Of a DNA stretch of 64,000 nt, positions 41,523-50,313 are shown in pieces. Each line of letters begins with the position of its first letter. The stretch's first letter is position 1. The notes beneath the pieces were generated by a model. The model had not been told where the DNA came from, ran no database searches, and was given only the letters and a program-made list of their open reading frames with translations. Origin of the DNA: Bog-473 sp963807775 (GTDB lineage Bacteria; Actinomycetota; Acidimicrobiia; Acidimicrobiales; RAAP-2); contig CAWECY010000003.1 of NCBI GenBank assembly GCA_963807775.1, positions 186,001-250,000 of the forward strand, read 5' to 3'. The position numbers were made by a program, and so were the translations under genes.

Positions 41523-42941
41523 GTGCCACGATTAGGAACAGCCATGGCGGGGTTCCAGGTTGCCGAAGTGAACACGACTGAACTTCTGATCGAACTACCG
41601 GACTGCGTGCTCGTCCTCAACGAGTTCGGCCACGTCCAGTGGGGAAACAAGGCAGCCGAACAATTGTTCGGCCGGTCGTTACGTGACTCGATCGGATTCC
41701 CAGCCCTCGATCTCGTTCATCCGGACGACCTGGAACTCGTGCTCCGTTCGTTGGAGAGCGTCCAACGCAAGGAAGTCGGAACTCTCATCGAGGTACGAGC
41801 AAGGACTGCCACAGGTTGGCGCCTTCTCGAGGTGATTGGAGCGCCCATTGGCTGGTCGAACGAACCCAGTGCCGTGTTGTTCTGCATGAGAGACCTGACC
41901 GAGAGACGTCGTTTTGAGGTGGCACGCAACAAAGAGGCGACGTTCAGGACCGTGGTTCAGAACTCCCCCGACATCACAATCCTGCTGTCGCAGTCAGGCC
42001 TGGTGGAGTCGGTCTCCGGAGCACTCAGCCGGATCCTTGGACACGACCCGGAGGTGATCGAAGGCGGACAGCTCATTGACCTCGTAGTCGAGGAGGATCA
42101 ACCAGCTTTCCTCGCATCGCTGCGGGCCGCTTCGCAAGGCGCCACGGCCTCGAATCCTCTGAGGGTTCGCATTCAGCTCAGGCGCCATGGGGCCGGGGAG
42201 CCCGTACCCTTCGAGTTCACGTTTGTCAATCTGCTGGACGATCAAACTGTCGGCGGCTTCGTTGTCTCGGCTCACGACATCAGGGCGCAGGTAGCCGCCG
42301 AAAGAGAATTGCACCAAAGCGAGCAGCGTTTCCGCCAAGTCTTCAACCAAGGCCCGCTGGGGATCGTTCTCACGGACTTCGACCACAGGGTCATCGATGT
42401 CAACGACGCCTTTTGCCTTCTGGTAGGCCAGCCGTCAGACAAGGTCATCGGTTCGGCATTTCACTCATTCGTTCACACCGACGACCGCGGACCAGTCCTG
42501 GCCGTTGGCCTCCAGCTCAAGGACCAACCAACGAAAACCTGCAGGACCGAGAGTCGGCTCGAGTCGAGCAATCAGGAGGTCGTGGTTTCAAGCGTCACCG
42601 CGTCGGTGATCGAGGACGAGAACGGCGTACCGCACTGCCTTTGGATTCTCGAAGACATTACGGAGCGCAAATTGCTCGAGGGGGAGCTGGCCGCCCATGC
42701 CAGCACGGCCAGCACGCTTCTCGCCAGCTTGACGAGTCGAGAAGTGGAGATTCTTGAGCTTTTGGAGGAGACGGCCACCGCCTCCCAAATGGCACACCGC
42801 CTGACTCTCTCCGTGAGGACCGTGGAGTCACACCTGGCGAATGCCTACCGCAAGTTAGGGGTACACAGCAGGTCGGCGGCCATAGACGAGTTCGCGCGAC
42901 TGAGGCGAGCAGTTGCAGGTGTTCAGCACGACCAGAGTTGA
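41523..42941 (+). CDS. Triple-PAS LuxR-type transcriptional regulator
   Basis: Three PAS domains are in order: residues about 18-125 (LPDCVLVLNEFGHVQWGNKA), 140-245 (VVQNSPDITILLSQSGLVES) and 265-380 (VFNQGPLGIVLTDFDHRVID), each followed by a PAC-like RDLTERR/EDITERK motif. The C-terminal LuxR HTH is LTSREVEILELLEETATASQ with TLSVRTVESHLANAYRKLGV. No receiver domain, no membrane segment, so it is a cytosolic sensor. GTG 41523; ATG 41544 possible. It is divergent from the secreted operon, a plausible target. 472 residues. Confidence 0.88.
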   Translation: MPRLGTAMAGFQVAEVNTTELLIELPDCVLVLNEFGHVQWGNKAAEQLFGRSLRDSIGFPALDLVHPDDLELVLRSLESVQRKEVGTLIEVRARTATGWRLLEVIGAPIGWSNEPSAVLFCMRDLTERRRFEVARNKEATFRTVVQNSPDITILLSQSGLVESVSGALSRILGHDPEVIEGGQLIDLVVEEDQPAFLASLRAASQGATASNPLRVRIQLRRHGAGEPVPFEFTFVNLLDDQTVGGFVVSAHDIRAQVAAERELHQSEQRFRQVFNQGPLGIVLTDFDHRVIDVNDAFCLLVGQPSDKVIGSAFHSFVHTDDRGPVLAVGLQLKDQPTKTCRTESRLESSNQEVVVSSVTASVIEDENGVPHCLWILEDITERKLLEGELAAHASTASTLLASLTSREVEILELLEETATASQMAHRLTLSVRTVESHLANAYRKLGVHSRSAAIDEFARLRRAVAGVQHDQS

Positions 42942-43053
42942 ACCGGTTCATTTGTCAGCCCGACGGTCTCCCAGGCCCGCGGACTTCGCGTGAGCCTTGC
43001 TCCGAGCTTCGAAAACGTCACCCCGGCTGCGTTGCTCGATCTTGTGCCTCCGT

Positions 43054-43284
43054 CTATACCTCGTGATCCGATCCACCGAATCGTTGTTGAGCGGCCTGCT
43101 TCGTAACACCGAGCGCATATCCGATGGCAGCCCATGAATGCCCATCTCGGCGGGCGACGTGTACCTGCCGTCGAAGATTGGTTTCGGCGATGCTCACTTC
43201 ACGATTGGCTCTGATGACCAAGGTGAGACTCTTGTCAAACGGCTCCGAAGGTCGACGCACTACGTCAATAATACCTTGACGCAC
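43054..43284 (-). CDS. Small helix-turn-helix protein
   Basis: 76 residues. The C-terminal half VHVARRDGHSWAAIGYALGV followed by TKQAAQQRFG is the small HTH seen in many actinobacterial genomes; the N-terminal half is a helix rich in charged residues. No catalytic domain. Function unknown; possibly a DNA-binding or plasmid/phage-like remnant. It lies in the AT-richer block. Confidence 0.55.
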   Translation of the reverse strand: MRQGIIDVVRRPSEPFDKSLTLVIRANREVSIAETNLRRQVHVARRDGHSWAAIGYALGVTKQAAQQRFGGSDHEV

Positions 43285-43392
43285 GCACCGACTGAGTCTC
43301 TGCAGCGGGTACGCAGGCGAACTACGCTCGGAGTTACAGTGCCGCGTGATGAGGTGCCGCGCTGAGCAGTCCGACGACTCCCGCGATCGGGA

Positions 43393-43827
43393 TCATGAGA
43401 CGCTGAGCTGCCCGAGGAGCCCGGCCAGGTCCCAGTAGTCCCTTTGCGAGACGACGAGGCCATCTTCCGACACTTCCCCAATGGACACGCCGCGGAATGT
43501 GAAAGGACTTCCTGTCCCTGGGAGCGGACCGATGGCGCCGGTGTTTGTGCCACGGCAGATCGATTCAAATGCATACGAGCGCTGCCCGGCCACGCACTGA
43601 ACAACGTCGAAGCTCATGTCGCCGGACATCTCGAAGGCCCCCGCACCCATCTCCCGGATCCCGTCATGGCCGACGAAGACAGCTCCCGTCGGCACGTCCT
43701 CGTAGCGCACGTCCTCACTCATGAACGCGAGGAGCGTGGACATCGCTTCCTCGTCCCCGCCACGAGCACTGGCTTGAGGGTGGCGACACCACGCATCGAT
43801 GTAGCGCTCCAACCTGGATGGGTTCAC
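43393..43827 (-). CDS. SnoaL-like/NTF2-fold protein
   Basis: The NTF2 cone fold is suggested by SRLERYIDAWCRHPQASARG, LLAFMSEDVRYEDVPTGAVF and GHDGIREMGAGAFEM, ending RDYWDLAGLLGQL. These proteins act as small hydrolases/cyclases or binding domains. GTG 43827 chosen for VNPSRLERY; the frame extends ten residues more. 144 residues. Isolated gene. Confidence 0.65.
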   Translation of the reverse strand: MNPSRLERYIDAWCRHPQASARGGDEEAMSTLLAFMSEDVRYEDVPTGAVFVGHDGIREMGAGAFEMSGDMSFDVVQCVAGQRSYAFESICRGTNTGAIGPLPGTGSPFTFRGVSIGEVSEDGLVVSQRDYWDLAGLLGQLSVS

Positions 43828-43932
43828 TGTCGGCTCCTGTCCCCCAGTGTGGACCACATCTTCTCATGGCATCCGGCGTCGCATCTCCGGTCCTCACAGG
43901 GTCCATCTAAGAAGGCCCTGTAGGGTTGAAAC

Positions 43933-44406
43933 ATGGCTCACGAAACAAGCACAGGCTCGTCGCCGATCGTGAAGGGTTTGATGAACAACCTTCGGGAGAT
44001 CCTCCCGGAGGAGGAGCGGGAAAAGCTCGATCGGTACACGCAAGAGGCGGACGGCGCGACGCCCAAGGGGGACTTCCACAGGGCGAGTCACTGTCTGCGT
44101 TGGGCGATCAAGGTGGCCGAGAGCCCAGAGCACTCGCACCTTTCCGGTATGGCGGTCCGTCTCAAGGAAACCCACAAGGCCTGGCAAGACATATGGCTCG
44201 GACTGGAATTCGGCTCTGGAGTGAAGATGGGCAAGGGTCAGGCTTCGCACGAGATCAAGGGCGATCAAAAGATCGGACCGGGTGAAGACGTCGAACTGCT
44301 GTGGGTCGAGGAAGCGACGGACGTGGCGAAGAACGCCGCCGAAAAGTCCGGCTGGGACAACGTCCCGTGGGAGGAACTCCTTGAAGAGGTGCTCAAGATC
44401 AAGTAG
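43933..44406 (+). CDS. Hypothetical protein, unknown
   Basis: I do not recognise this 157-residue soluble protein. It is rich in charged helical segments (LREILPEEEREKLDRYTQEA, EELLEEVLKI), has no membrane segment and no cysteine cluster. Codon use fits the AT-richer block. It begins 105 bp from the divergent SnoaL-like gene. A strong 16-bp hairpin lies about 200 bp downstream. Confidence 0.5.
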   Translation: MAHETSTGSSPIVKGLMNNLREILPEEEREKLDRYTQEADGATPKGDFHRASHCLRWAIKVAESPEHSHLSGMAVRLKETHKAWQDIWLGLEFGSGVKMGKGQASHEIKGDQKIGPGEDVELLWVEEATDVAKNAAEKSGWDNVPWEELLEEVLKIK

Positions 44407-44603
44407 CGGTGAGCGTCCCTGTCCTTACGGTTACCTCCGTCGCCGGCACGAAGCGCACGGCCGTCTGACTACGTGAAGGACTACCGACGAGTCCTCTCCT
44501 TCCTCGTCCAACGCCGCGACGGGTGTTCAGCCTGACCGGAGTTGAACTCGATTCATCTGCCAAGGTCATCGTTCATCGCAGGTCGGACCAGGAACAGACC
44601 GGC

Positions 44604-44647
44604 CGTTCGCTGGAGGGTCAACGCACCGCCCGACCCTCCAGCGAACG
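44604..44647 (-). terminator. 16-bp perfect hairpin, likely terminator
   Basis: CGTTCGCTGGAGGGTC (44604-44619) and its exact complement (44632-44647) form a 16-bp stem with a 12-base loop seven bases beyond the stop of the leftward gene at 44654. There is no strong T tract. It probably ends that gene and perhaps the rightward gene ending at 44406. Confidence 0.7.
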
Positions 44648-44653
44648 ACGGGA

Positions 44654-45292
44654 TCAAGCGATCTTGCGCCAGACCAGCTGGACCGTAACTCCGGGCAGGA
44701 AGACCTTGCTCAGTTCCTTGTCAACGAGCTGCGTGAATTCGGCATCGGCGCCGATGGCCTCCTGCGCGCGTTGCATCTGCTCAATGGAGCTGTACCGGGT
44801 GATCCACTCGACCCCTCCGTAGGTGCCTGACATCGAGGCCCAGAAGGATGTCGAGCAGCTGGTGATCTTGCTCGCCAGCTGCGCGGTCTCCACCCCGAGC
44901 TCCATGCCTCGCGCCGAGCCGCCGGGCGCCAAGGTCGCCTGGACCGTCGTGGCGTACGCGGCGTCAACCTCGACGGCTGCCGGGTCCGCGAAGACCGACG
45001 CCCGCAGGCCGTCGTCGATCGGAGCGCCCGATCGATGCGCGGCGCCCTCTTCGACCAGGGACACGTAGCCCGAATCGCTGATCAGTTTGCCCTCGACCGT
45101 CTCGAGCGTGAGGAGGTCATCGACGACCGCTGTCCACACCAACGTCCCGGCGCCCGGCGAGAACACGCTGCTCCATAGGGAGACCGGAGTCTCCGATATC
45201 TGGTTGACCTTCTCCGTGATCCTGAGGGCCCACACCATTTGCTTCTCGGGGTTTCCCGCTCCGAGAGGGACGGTTCGACTGAAGAGATACAT
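44654..45292 (-). CDS. Hypothetical protein, possible dimeric alpha/beta barrel
   Basis: 212 residues, not recognised. Two halves each end in a beta-alpha-beta-like stretch: ISETPVSLWSSVFSPGAGTL and TSFWASMSGTYGGVEWITRY, then EQMQRAQEAIGADAEFTQLV, which resembles ferredoxin-like (NIPSNAP/dimeric barrel) folds. A strong AGGAGG ribosome site precedes the ATG. No signal peptide. Function unknown. Confidence 0.5.
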   Translation of the reverse strand: MYLFSRTVPLGAGNPEKQMVWALRITEKVNQISETPVSLWSSVFSPGAGTLVWTAVVDDLLTLETVEGKLISDSGYVSLVEEGAAHRSGAPIDDGLRASVFADPAAVEVDAAYATTVQATLAPGGSARGMELGVETAQLASKITSCSTSFWASMSGTYGGVEWITRYSSIEQMQRAQEAIGADAEFTQLVDKELSKVFLPGVTVQLVWRKIA

Positions 45293-45610
45293 CTGCTTCC
45301 TCCTGGCTTCGAAGCGTGCCAGGAACTCAACCGTCCCCCACCCAGCCGACCCCTGACAAAGGAGGAACGAAATTCGCCCGCTCTGTCTCCCTCGCCCTCA
45401 ACCTACGCCCATCGCATACCGCTGACCAGGGTGAAGACACCAGTGGTGATTCGTCACTCGAAAGAGCCGAAAGTCACGCTCGCCCTCCCCCGGGCACGTC
45501 AGGGCCGGGGCGTTCGGAATCGTCCCGCTCCAATTCGAGTTCGGCCGCCGATCACCGGTCGCTCGAGGCTCGGCGCCGCCCCCGCTCCGCCGAATCGGGC
45601 CGTGCCGCCG
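45293..45610. other. 318-bp intergenic region
   Basis: Between the unknown gene at 45292 and the VOC gene ending at 45611. I see no ORF with coding character and no repeat; the left end holds the ribosome site of the 44654-45292 gene. Confidence 0.6.
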
Positions 45611-46069
45611 TCAATCCTGGGAACGTCCCTCGATGTGCTGGAGCTCGATCCACAGCGGGATCAAGAACTTGATGTAGACGTTGGTGAGGGTGTGCTGGCC
45701 GTCGTTGTGCTGGGTCACCATCGTCCCGACGTCGGTGAAGGCGACGCGGTCGTCCTTGCCCTGGTACACCTTGACCCGGTCGAGTATCTCGAACAACTCC
45801 TCCTTGGAGGACACCTCCATCCCGAAGTGGTCCATGTTCGGAGTGACCATGTACTCGTCCTTCGCCGGCAGCAGGTAGAGGAACTGTCGCCAGGAGCCGG
45901 TGAGGAGTATCAGCGGATTGCCCTTCTCCGTGCTGTTGTCCCCCTCGGTCCAGGCGAAGACCTCGGAGTAGAAGTCCAGCAGCGCGGCCCGGCCCTCGTC
46001 GTTGAGGACGTCGGCATCCACACTGATCGCCACATGGTTGATCCGAGGGGCAAATGGGGTCCGGGTCAT
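45611..46069 (-). CDS. VOC-family protein
   Basis: RINHVAISVDADVLNDEGRA and DHFGMEVSSKEELFEILDRV carry the paired beta-alpha modules with the metal-ligand His/Glu pattern of vicinal-oxygen-chelate enzymes. 152 residues. ATG 46069 overlaps the alcohol dehydrogenase stop (ATGA), so the two are coupled; the pair may act on one substrate. Substrate unknown. Confidence 0.8.
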   Translation of the reverse strand: MTRTPFAPRINHVAISVDADVLNDEGRAALLDFYSEVFAWTEGDNSTEKGNPLILLTGSWRQFLYLLPAKDEYMVTPNMDHFGMEVSSKEELFEILDRVKVYQGKDDRVAFTDVGTMVTQHNDGQHTLTNVYIKFLIPLWIELQHIEGRSQD

Positions 46070-47085
46070 ATCGACACGACCGGTCGGACCATGACCTTGC
46101 CGGGGATCTCACCCCGGGAGAGCCGTTCCATTGAGTCCATCACCTCGCTCAGCGCTATGTCGTCGGGTTCGATCAATGACTCGAGCGGCAACGTCCCGCT
46201 GTCGAGCAGGTCCACCGCCGGTTGAAAACCGTCTTCGTTGTAGTTGTAGGCCCCGACGATCTCGAGCTCGAAGATGATCAGGCGGTTCTGGTTGAACCGG
46301 GGCGGTACGAAACCCGTTCCGACGATCACCAGGGTGCCGGCGTAGTCCAGCTGGCCCAGGGCCGCCTCGACGGCACTGGCATGACCCGAGCATTCGAAGA
46401 TCACTGCGTACGGCTCCGCTACCGGTGCCCCGAGGGCGGGCTCCACCAGTGTGTCCGGCGTCACTACCTTGGTCGCTCCGACGTCGAGGGCGCGCTGGCG
46501 CCGCACCGGTGAGGGCTCGCTCACCGTGATGTCGAAGACCCCCTGTGCGCGCAGCACGGCGACGATGAGCAACCCGACCGGACCGGCCCCGGTGACGAGC
46601 ACCCGATCATCGGGCCCGATGCCGGCCATCCGCACGGCGTGGAGGGCGATGGCGGTCGGTTCGGTCAGGGCGGCCGCTCGGGTCGGGAGGGAATCGGGAA
46701 TCCGGATCAGGCCGTTCCACGCCACCGTCTTGTACTGGCAGAACGCACCTCGGTAGCCGAGGTAGGCCGCCGACGGGCGCTTGAGGCACACCGATGGGCG
46801 GCCGCGCCGGCAGGGCCGGCACGTGCCACACCCCGGAGTCGGACTGTCCACCACCCGGTCACCGGCCGACCAGCCCGAGCCCGGAGGCGCAGACGCCACG
46901 ATGCCCGACCACTCGTGACCGAGAATGGCACCGGGCTTGGCGTAGCGCTCCAGCACCATGTGCAGGTCGGATCCGCATATCCCGCACTCGGCGATTTCGA
47001 CCAGCACCTCTTCGGGTCCCGGCTCGGGGCAGGGGACCTCCTCGACGGCGATCCGGCCGTCGCCCACGTAGACGGCTGCGGGCAT
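46066..47085 (-). CDS. Zinc-dependent alcohol dehydrogenase (MDR family)
   Basis: ECGICGSDLHMVLERYAKPG and ILGHEWSGIVASAPPGSGWS carry the catalytic zinc ligands; CGTCRPCRRGRPSVC is the structural zinc loop; VLVTGAGPVGLLIVAVLRAQ is the Rossmann NAD(P) motif. 340 residues from ATG 47085; the longer frame adds a low-complexity leader. Upstream of the VOC gene in the same operon. Substrate unknown. Confidence 0.9.
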   Translation of the reverse strand: MPAAVYVGDGRIAVEEVPCPEPGPEEVLVEIAECGICGSDLHMVLERYAKPGAILGHEWSGIVASAPPGSGWSAGDRVVDSPTPGCGTCRPCRRGRPSVCLKRPSAAYLGYRGAFCQYKTVAWNGLIRIPDSLPTRAAALTEPTAIALHAVRMAGIGPDDRVLVTGAGPVGLLIVAVLRAQGVFDITVSEPSPVRRQRALDVGATKVVTPDTLVEPALGAPVAEPYAVIFECSGHASAVEAALGQLDYAGTLVIVGTGFVPPRFNQNRLIIFELEIVGAYNYNEDGFQPAVDLLDSGTLPLESLIEPDDIALSEVMDSMERLSRGEIPGKVMVRPVVSI

Positions 47086-47427
47086 CAGCTCGGGCGGCAC
47101 CACGCCAATGCTACGGAGTTTTCGGGGCGAACGCCCTGAGCCCGACACGTCGTCGGCCGGCGGCCAGGACGGGGCCCCGCCCAGGGTGCCACGTGTGGCG
47201 CACCAGCGCGAGTTTGTCCGCCCGTTGTGCCAAGGGAGGAATAACGGCTCTAGGCGCTACGACACCATGTCGGCATCATGTGGCGTCAGAGGGGCGGTGA
47301 TCGGGGGTGAGTTGTCGGGGCGTCACCGCCCCTCGTTATTTTTCTGGTCCCAATCGCCGGCGACTCGGGTGGACCACTGCTCCTTTCGCGAACGTCCGGA
47401 TGAAGCCGCGCCCGATCCAGGGCGACG
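47086..47427. other. 342-bp intergenic region containing an intrinsic terminator
   Basis: No ORF with coding character. It holds the strong terminator at 47289-47340 and, before it, an AGGGAGGA sequence (47233-47240) not followed by a start codon at normal distance. Confidence 0.6.
47289..47340 (+). terminator. Strong rho-independent terminator, + strand
   Basis: GAGGGGCGGTGA (47289-47300) and TCACCGCCCCTC (47323-47334) form a perfect 12-bp stem followed by GTTATTTTT. The T tract is on the + strand, but no + strand gene is known to end here; the flanking genes run leftwards. It may end a short RNA or act in both directions. Confidence 0.75.
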
Positions 47428-47964
47428 TCAATCCAGCCGGTACTCCCAACCCTGCTGCCAGTCGAACGCTTCGACCAGCAGCTGCTCCAGCGGGATCCCG
47501 TTGACCACGTGCTCCAGGGCCCAGCGGGTCGCCGCGTGCCCGACCACCAGCACGCGCTGCCCTTCCCAACGGAAGCGGAGGTCGTCGAGGAATCGCCCCA
47601 CTCGGGCCACCGCCTGGCGCCAGCTCTCGCCACCCGGGTAAGGCTGGTCCAGATGAGCCACACGGTCGCCTTGCACCTCGCTCGTCGGCCGGCCGTTCAG
47701 TGAGCCGTAGTCACACTCACGGAGGCGCCAGTCCAACAGGATCGGGAGCGACGATCCCCCGAACGCGATCTCGACCGTCTCGCGGGCGCGCCCCAGGTCG
47801 GAGCTGAAGACGCAAGCGAGCCCGTCGGACCGCCGCCGACCCCCCAAGGAGGCCGCCTGAAGGCGGCCCTCGGCGGAAAGCCGGCCGTCGAGCCATCCGG
47901 TCGCACGCCCGAGCTCGTTGTCCTCGCTGATCGAGTGCGTCTCGTAGACGATCCGAACGGCCAC
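47428..47964 (-). CDS. Histidine-phosphatase-fold protein with altered RHG motif
   Basis: The phosphatase fold is suggested by IVYETHSISEDNELGRATGW at the N-terminus, LACVFSSDLGRARETVEIAF, the catalytic second His in VLVVGHAATRWALEHV and a short C-terminus. The usual first RHG motif is replaced by ETHS: one His remains but the Arg and Gly are gone. A subfamily with THS is known, so activity is possible. GTG 47964, 178 residues. Role unknown. Confidence 0.75.
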   Translation of the reverse strand: MAVRIVYETHSISEDNELGRATGWLDGRLSAEGRLQAASLGGRRRSDGLACVFSSDLGRARETVEIAFGGSSLPILLDWRLRECDYGSLNGRPTSEVQGDRVAHLDQPYPGGESWRQAVARVGRFLDDLRFRWEGQRVLVVGHAATRWALEHVVNGIPLEQLLVEAFDWQQGWEYRLD

Positions 47965-48044
47965 TGTGCCTCCTCCTGACTCGGGGACTGACGCGTTCGT
48001 GTCATGCGGGCTCGCTGGCGCCCGCTCCACGCTACGAGTCGCGG

Positions 48045-48050
48045 TAGCTT
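48045..48050 (+). promoter_or_regulatory. -10 hexamer of a probably leaderless gene
   Basis: TAGCTT ends six bases before ATG 48057; no Shine-Dalgarno sequence precedes the ATG. Confidence 0.5.
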
Positions 48051-48056
48051 CCGATC

Positions 48057-49715
48057 ATGTCCGCCGACGATCTGGCCGGGGAGATCCTCGACGCCACCTT
48101 CGAGGCCGACCCCATGGCGGGATCGATCTACGGCTTTCCCGGCTACGACGACCGCTTGACCGACTTCTCGGTCGCCGGCGAGGAGGCGCTCGCCCACAAG
48201 CTGGCCTCCATCGCCGAGCGGGCCGAGCAGCAAGCGCCCACCGGCCTGGACGAAGTCGGCCACCAGACGCTCGACTTCGTCCGGCACATGGCCCGCGGCA
48301 TGGCCGGCGCGGCTGAGGTGCCCATGATCGAGTTCACCATCAGCGACACCTTCGCCTCACCCGTCGGGAGCGTCTTCTCCATGCTGCCCAAGGTGCCGCT
48401 CGACACCGCCGGGCGGCGTGCCGGCTACATCACCCGCCTGCGTGGTGTGCCCGACATGCTGGCGACGGCCGCCCGGCGCCAACGGGACGGGGCCAGGGCC
48501 GGCCACACCGCGGTGTCCCGGTTGGTCGAGTCCGCCATCGCCCAACTCGAGCTGCTCGTCGGCGACCCGACCACGGGGGGCATGGCCCGACCGGACCAGG
48601 ACGACGACACCTTCCGGCGTGACGTGTCGGCGCAAATCGACGAACACGTCCGTCCGGCCCTGGCGGCCTACCGCGATGCCCTGCGCGGCGGTGTGCTGCC
48701 CGCGGCGCGCGACGACGATCATCCGGGGATCTGCTACATCGACGGTGGCGACGCCATGTACCCGCTCCTGGTCAGGCTGCACACGTCCACCGACCACTCC
48801 CCCGACGAGCTCCATGCCATCGGCCGCGACATCGTGGAGCAGGTCAGCGAGGAGCTGCGCCAGACAGGCGACCGGCTCTGGGGCACGACCGACATGGCCG
48901 ACATCTTCGACCGCATGTGCAACGACACCTCGCTGCGCTACGAGACCTCGCAACAGATGCTCGAGCACGCACGGCGCGTCGTGGCGGCCGCCGAGGCGGA
49001 AGCACCCCGGTGGTTCGGCGTCGTCCCGGACGAGCCCTGTGTGGTCGAAGCGGTGCCCGAGTCCGAGGAGGCCGGCATGGCCGCCGCCTACTACATGCCC
49101 GGCGCCATCGACGGCTCCCGCAGGGGCACCTACTTCCTGAACACGTCGAAGCCCGAGGAGCGCTACCGCTACGTCGCCGAGGACATCGCCTTCCACGAGG
49201 CGGTGCCGGGCCACCACTTCCAGCTCACCATCGCCCTCGAAGCGGAAGACCTGATCCCGGCCCGGCGCGTCCTGTTCGACACGGCCTGCGCCGAGGGGTG
49301 GGGCCTCTACAGCGAGCGCCTGGCCGACGAGATGGGCCTCTACACGGACGACCTGGCTCGCATGGGGCTCTTCGCCGCCGACTCCTGGCGGGCCAGCCGG
49401 CTCGTCGTCGACACCGGTCTGCACGCCATGGGTTGGACCCGCCAACATGCGGTGGACTGGCTCGTCGAGCACACGCCCATGCCGCGCATCGAGGTCGAGT
49501 CGGAGGTAGACCGCTACATCTCCTACCCCGGTCAGGCCCTGGCCTACATGGTGGGTCGGCGCGAGATCGTCCGCCTGCGCCGTGAAGCCTCGGAGCGTCT
49601 CGGTTCACGCTTCGATCTCCGCACGTTCCACGACGTCGTCCTGCGGGCCGGGACGCTCCCACTGCCGGCCCTGGCCGGGACCGTCGAGCGCTGGGTGGCC
49701 CGATCAGCCGGGTAG
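48057..49715 (+). CDS. DUF885-family metallohydrolase
   Basis: DUF885 proteins are zinc-dependent peptidase-like enzymes of broad and mostly undefined substrate. The metal site is in IAFHEAVPGHHFQLTIALE (HExxxxHH near residue 380), with GWGLYSERLADEM as the third-ligand region and SYPGQALAYMVGRREI near the C-terminus. 552 residues, no signal peptide seen, so cytoplasmic. Leaderless start (see 48045). Stands alone. Confidence 0.88.
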   Translation: MSADDLAGEILDATFEADPMAGSIYGFPGYDDRLTDFSVAGEEALAHKLASIAERAEQQAPTGLDEVGHQTLDFVRHMARGMAGAAEVPMIEFTISDTFASPVGSVFSMLPKVPLDTAGRRAGYITRLRGVPDMLATAARRQRDGARAGHTAVSRLVESAIAQLELLVGDPTTGGMARPDQDDDTFRRDVSAQIDEHVRPALAAYRDALRGGVLPAARDDDHPGICYIDGGDAMYPLLVRLHTSTDHSPDELHAIGRDIVEQVSEELRQTGDRLWGTTDMADIFDRMCNDTSLRYETSQQMLEHARRVVAAAEAEAPRWFGVVPDEPCVVEAVPESEEAGMAAAYYMPGAIDGSRRGTYFLNTSKPEERYRYVAEDIAFHEAVPGHHFQLTIALEAEDLIPARRVLFDTACAEGWGLYSERLADEMGLYTDDLARMGLFAADSWRASRLVVDTGLHAMGWTRQHAVDWLVEHTPMPRIEVESEVDRYISYPGQALAYMVGRREIVRLRREASERLGSRFDLRTFHDVVLRAGTLPLPALAGTVERWVARSAG

Positions 49716-49757
49716 GGCACCTGCCGCGGGGTGGCGCGCCGCCGGCCCTTCCTTCGT

Positions 49758-50180
49758 CTACAGCTCCAGCGTCAGGTGCGTGTTGCGGATGGCGAAGTCG
49801 ACCGTGTCCACCCACTGCCGCGGCGTCCAGCGACTGACTTCGGGGCGGGCGGCCATCTCGAGCTCAAGGGGCACCAGCACCATCGCCTGCAGGTCGGTCA
49901 GCGTGAACTCGGCGTCGACCAGGTCCAGCACCTCATAGGCCATGTACGAGCGGGCGATGGCCCAATTGCGGCCGGTGTGACGGAGCCGGCCGGGTCGCGA
50001 CACGCACCGCCCGATCTGCGACACGCTGCCGTGGGCCAGCAGGTTCGTCCAGGCCCACACCGGGACGACGATCCCCTTGTCCTCCCAGTACTCGGCCAGG
50101 GTGCCCGCCAGGAAGGCCTCGCACTCCTGCGCACACACGCTGCTCTCGGCTGCGACCGCCGTTCGCTCCCGCTTCTTCAT
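49758..50180 (-). CDS. Conserved-looking hypothetical protein
   Basis: 140 residues, not recognised. It starts KKRERTAVAAESSVCAQECE and contains helical segments with VVPVWAWTNLLAHGS and an acidic middle (LDLVDAEFTLTDLQ). No membrane segment or signal. Two cysteines near the start form CAQEC. It is upstream of the VKOR gene on the other side of a 133-bp gap. Confidence 0.55.
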   Translation of the reverse strand: MKKRERTAVAAESSVCAQECEAFLAGTLAEYWEDKGIVVPVWAWTNLLAHGSVSQIGRCVSRPGRLRHTGRNWAIARSYMAYEVLDLVDAEFTLTDLQAMVLVPLELEMAARPEVSRWTPRQWVDTVDFAIRNTHLTLEL

Positions 50181-50313
50181 TGCGTCTCCTCCCCGCCTCG
50201 CCCGTTATTTCCGTGCTCCGCGCCCGGGCGACGTTCCCATTGTGCGGGCCGACCGGCCCCCCCAATAGGGGCGAAGGTCCCACTCAGCTCAGGTGAGCCC
50301 GTCCTCGGCCACC

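Noticed and set aside
39144..45292. An att duplication of the tRNA-Ala 3' end
   Set aside because: I found no second copy of the T-arm/acceptor sequence downstream and no integrase gene; the island call rests on composition only.
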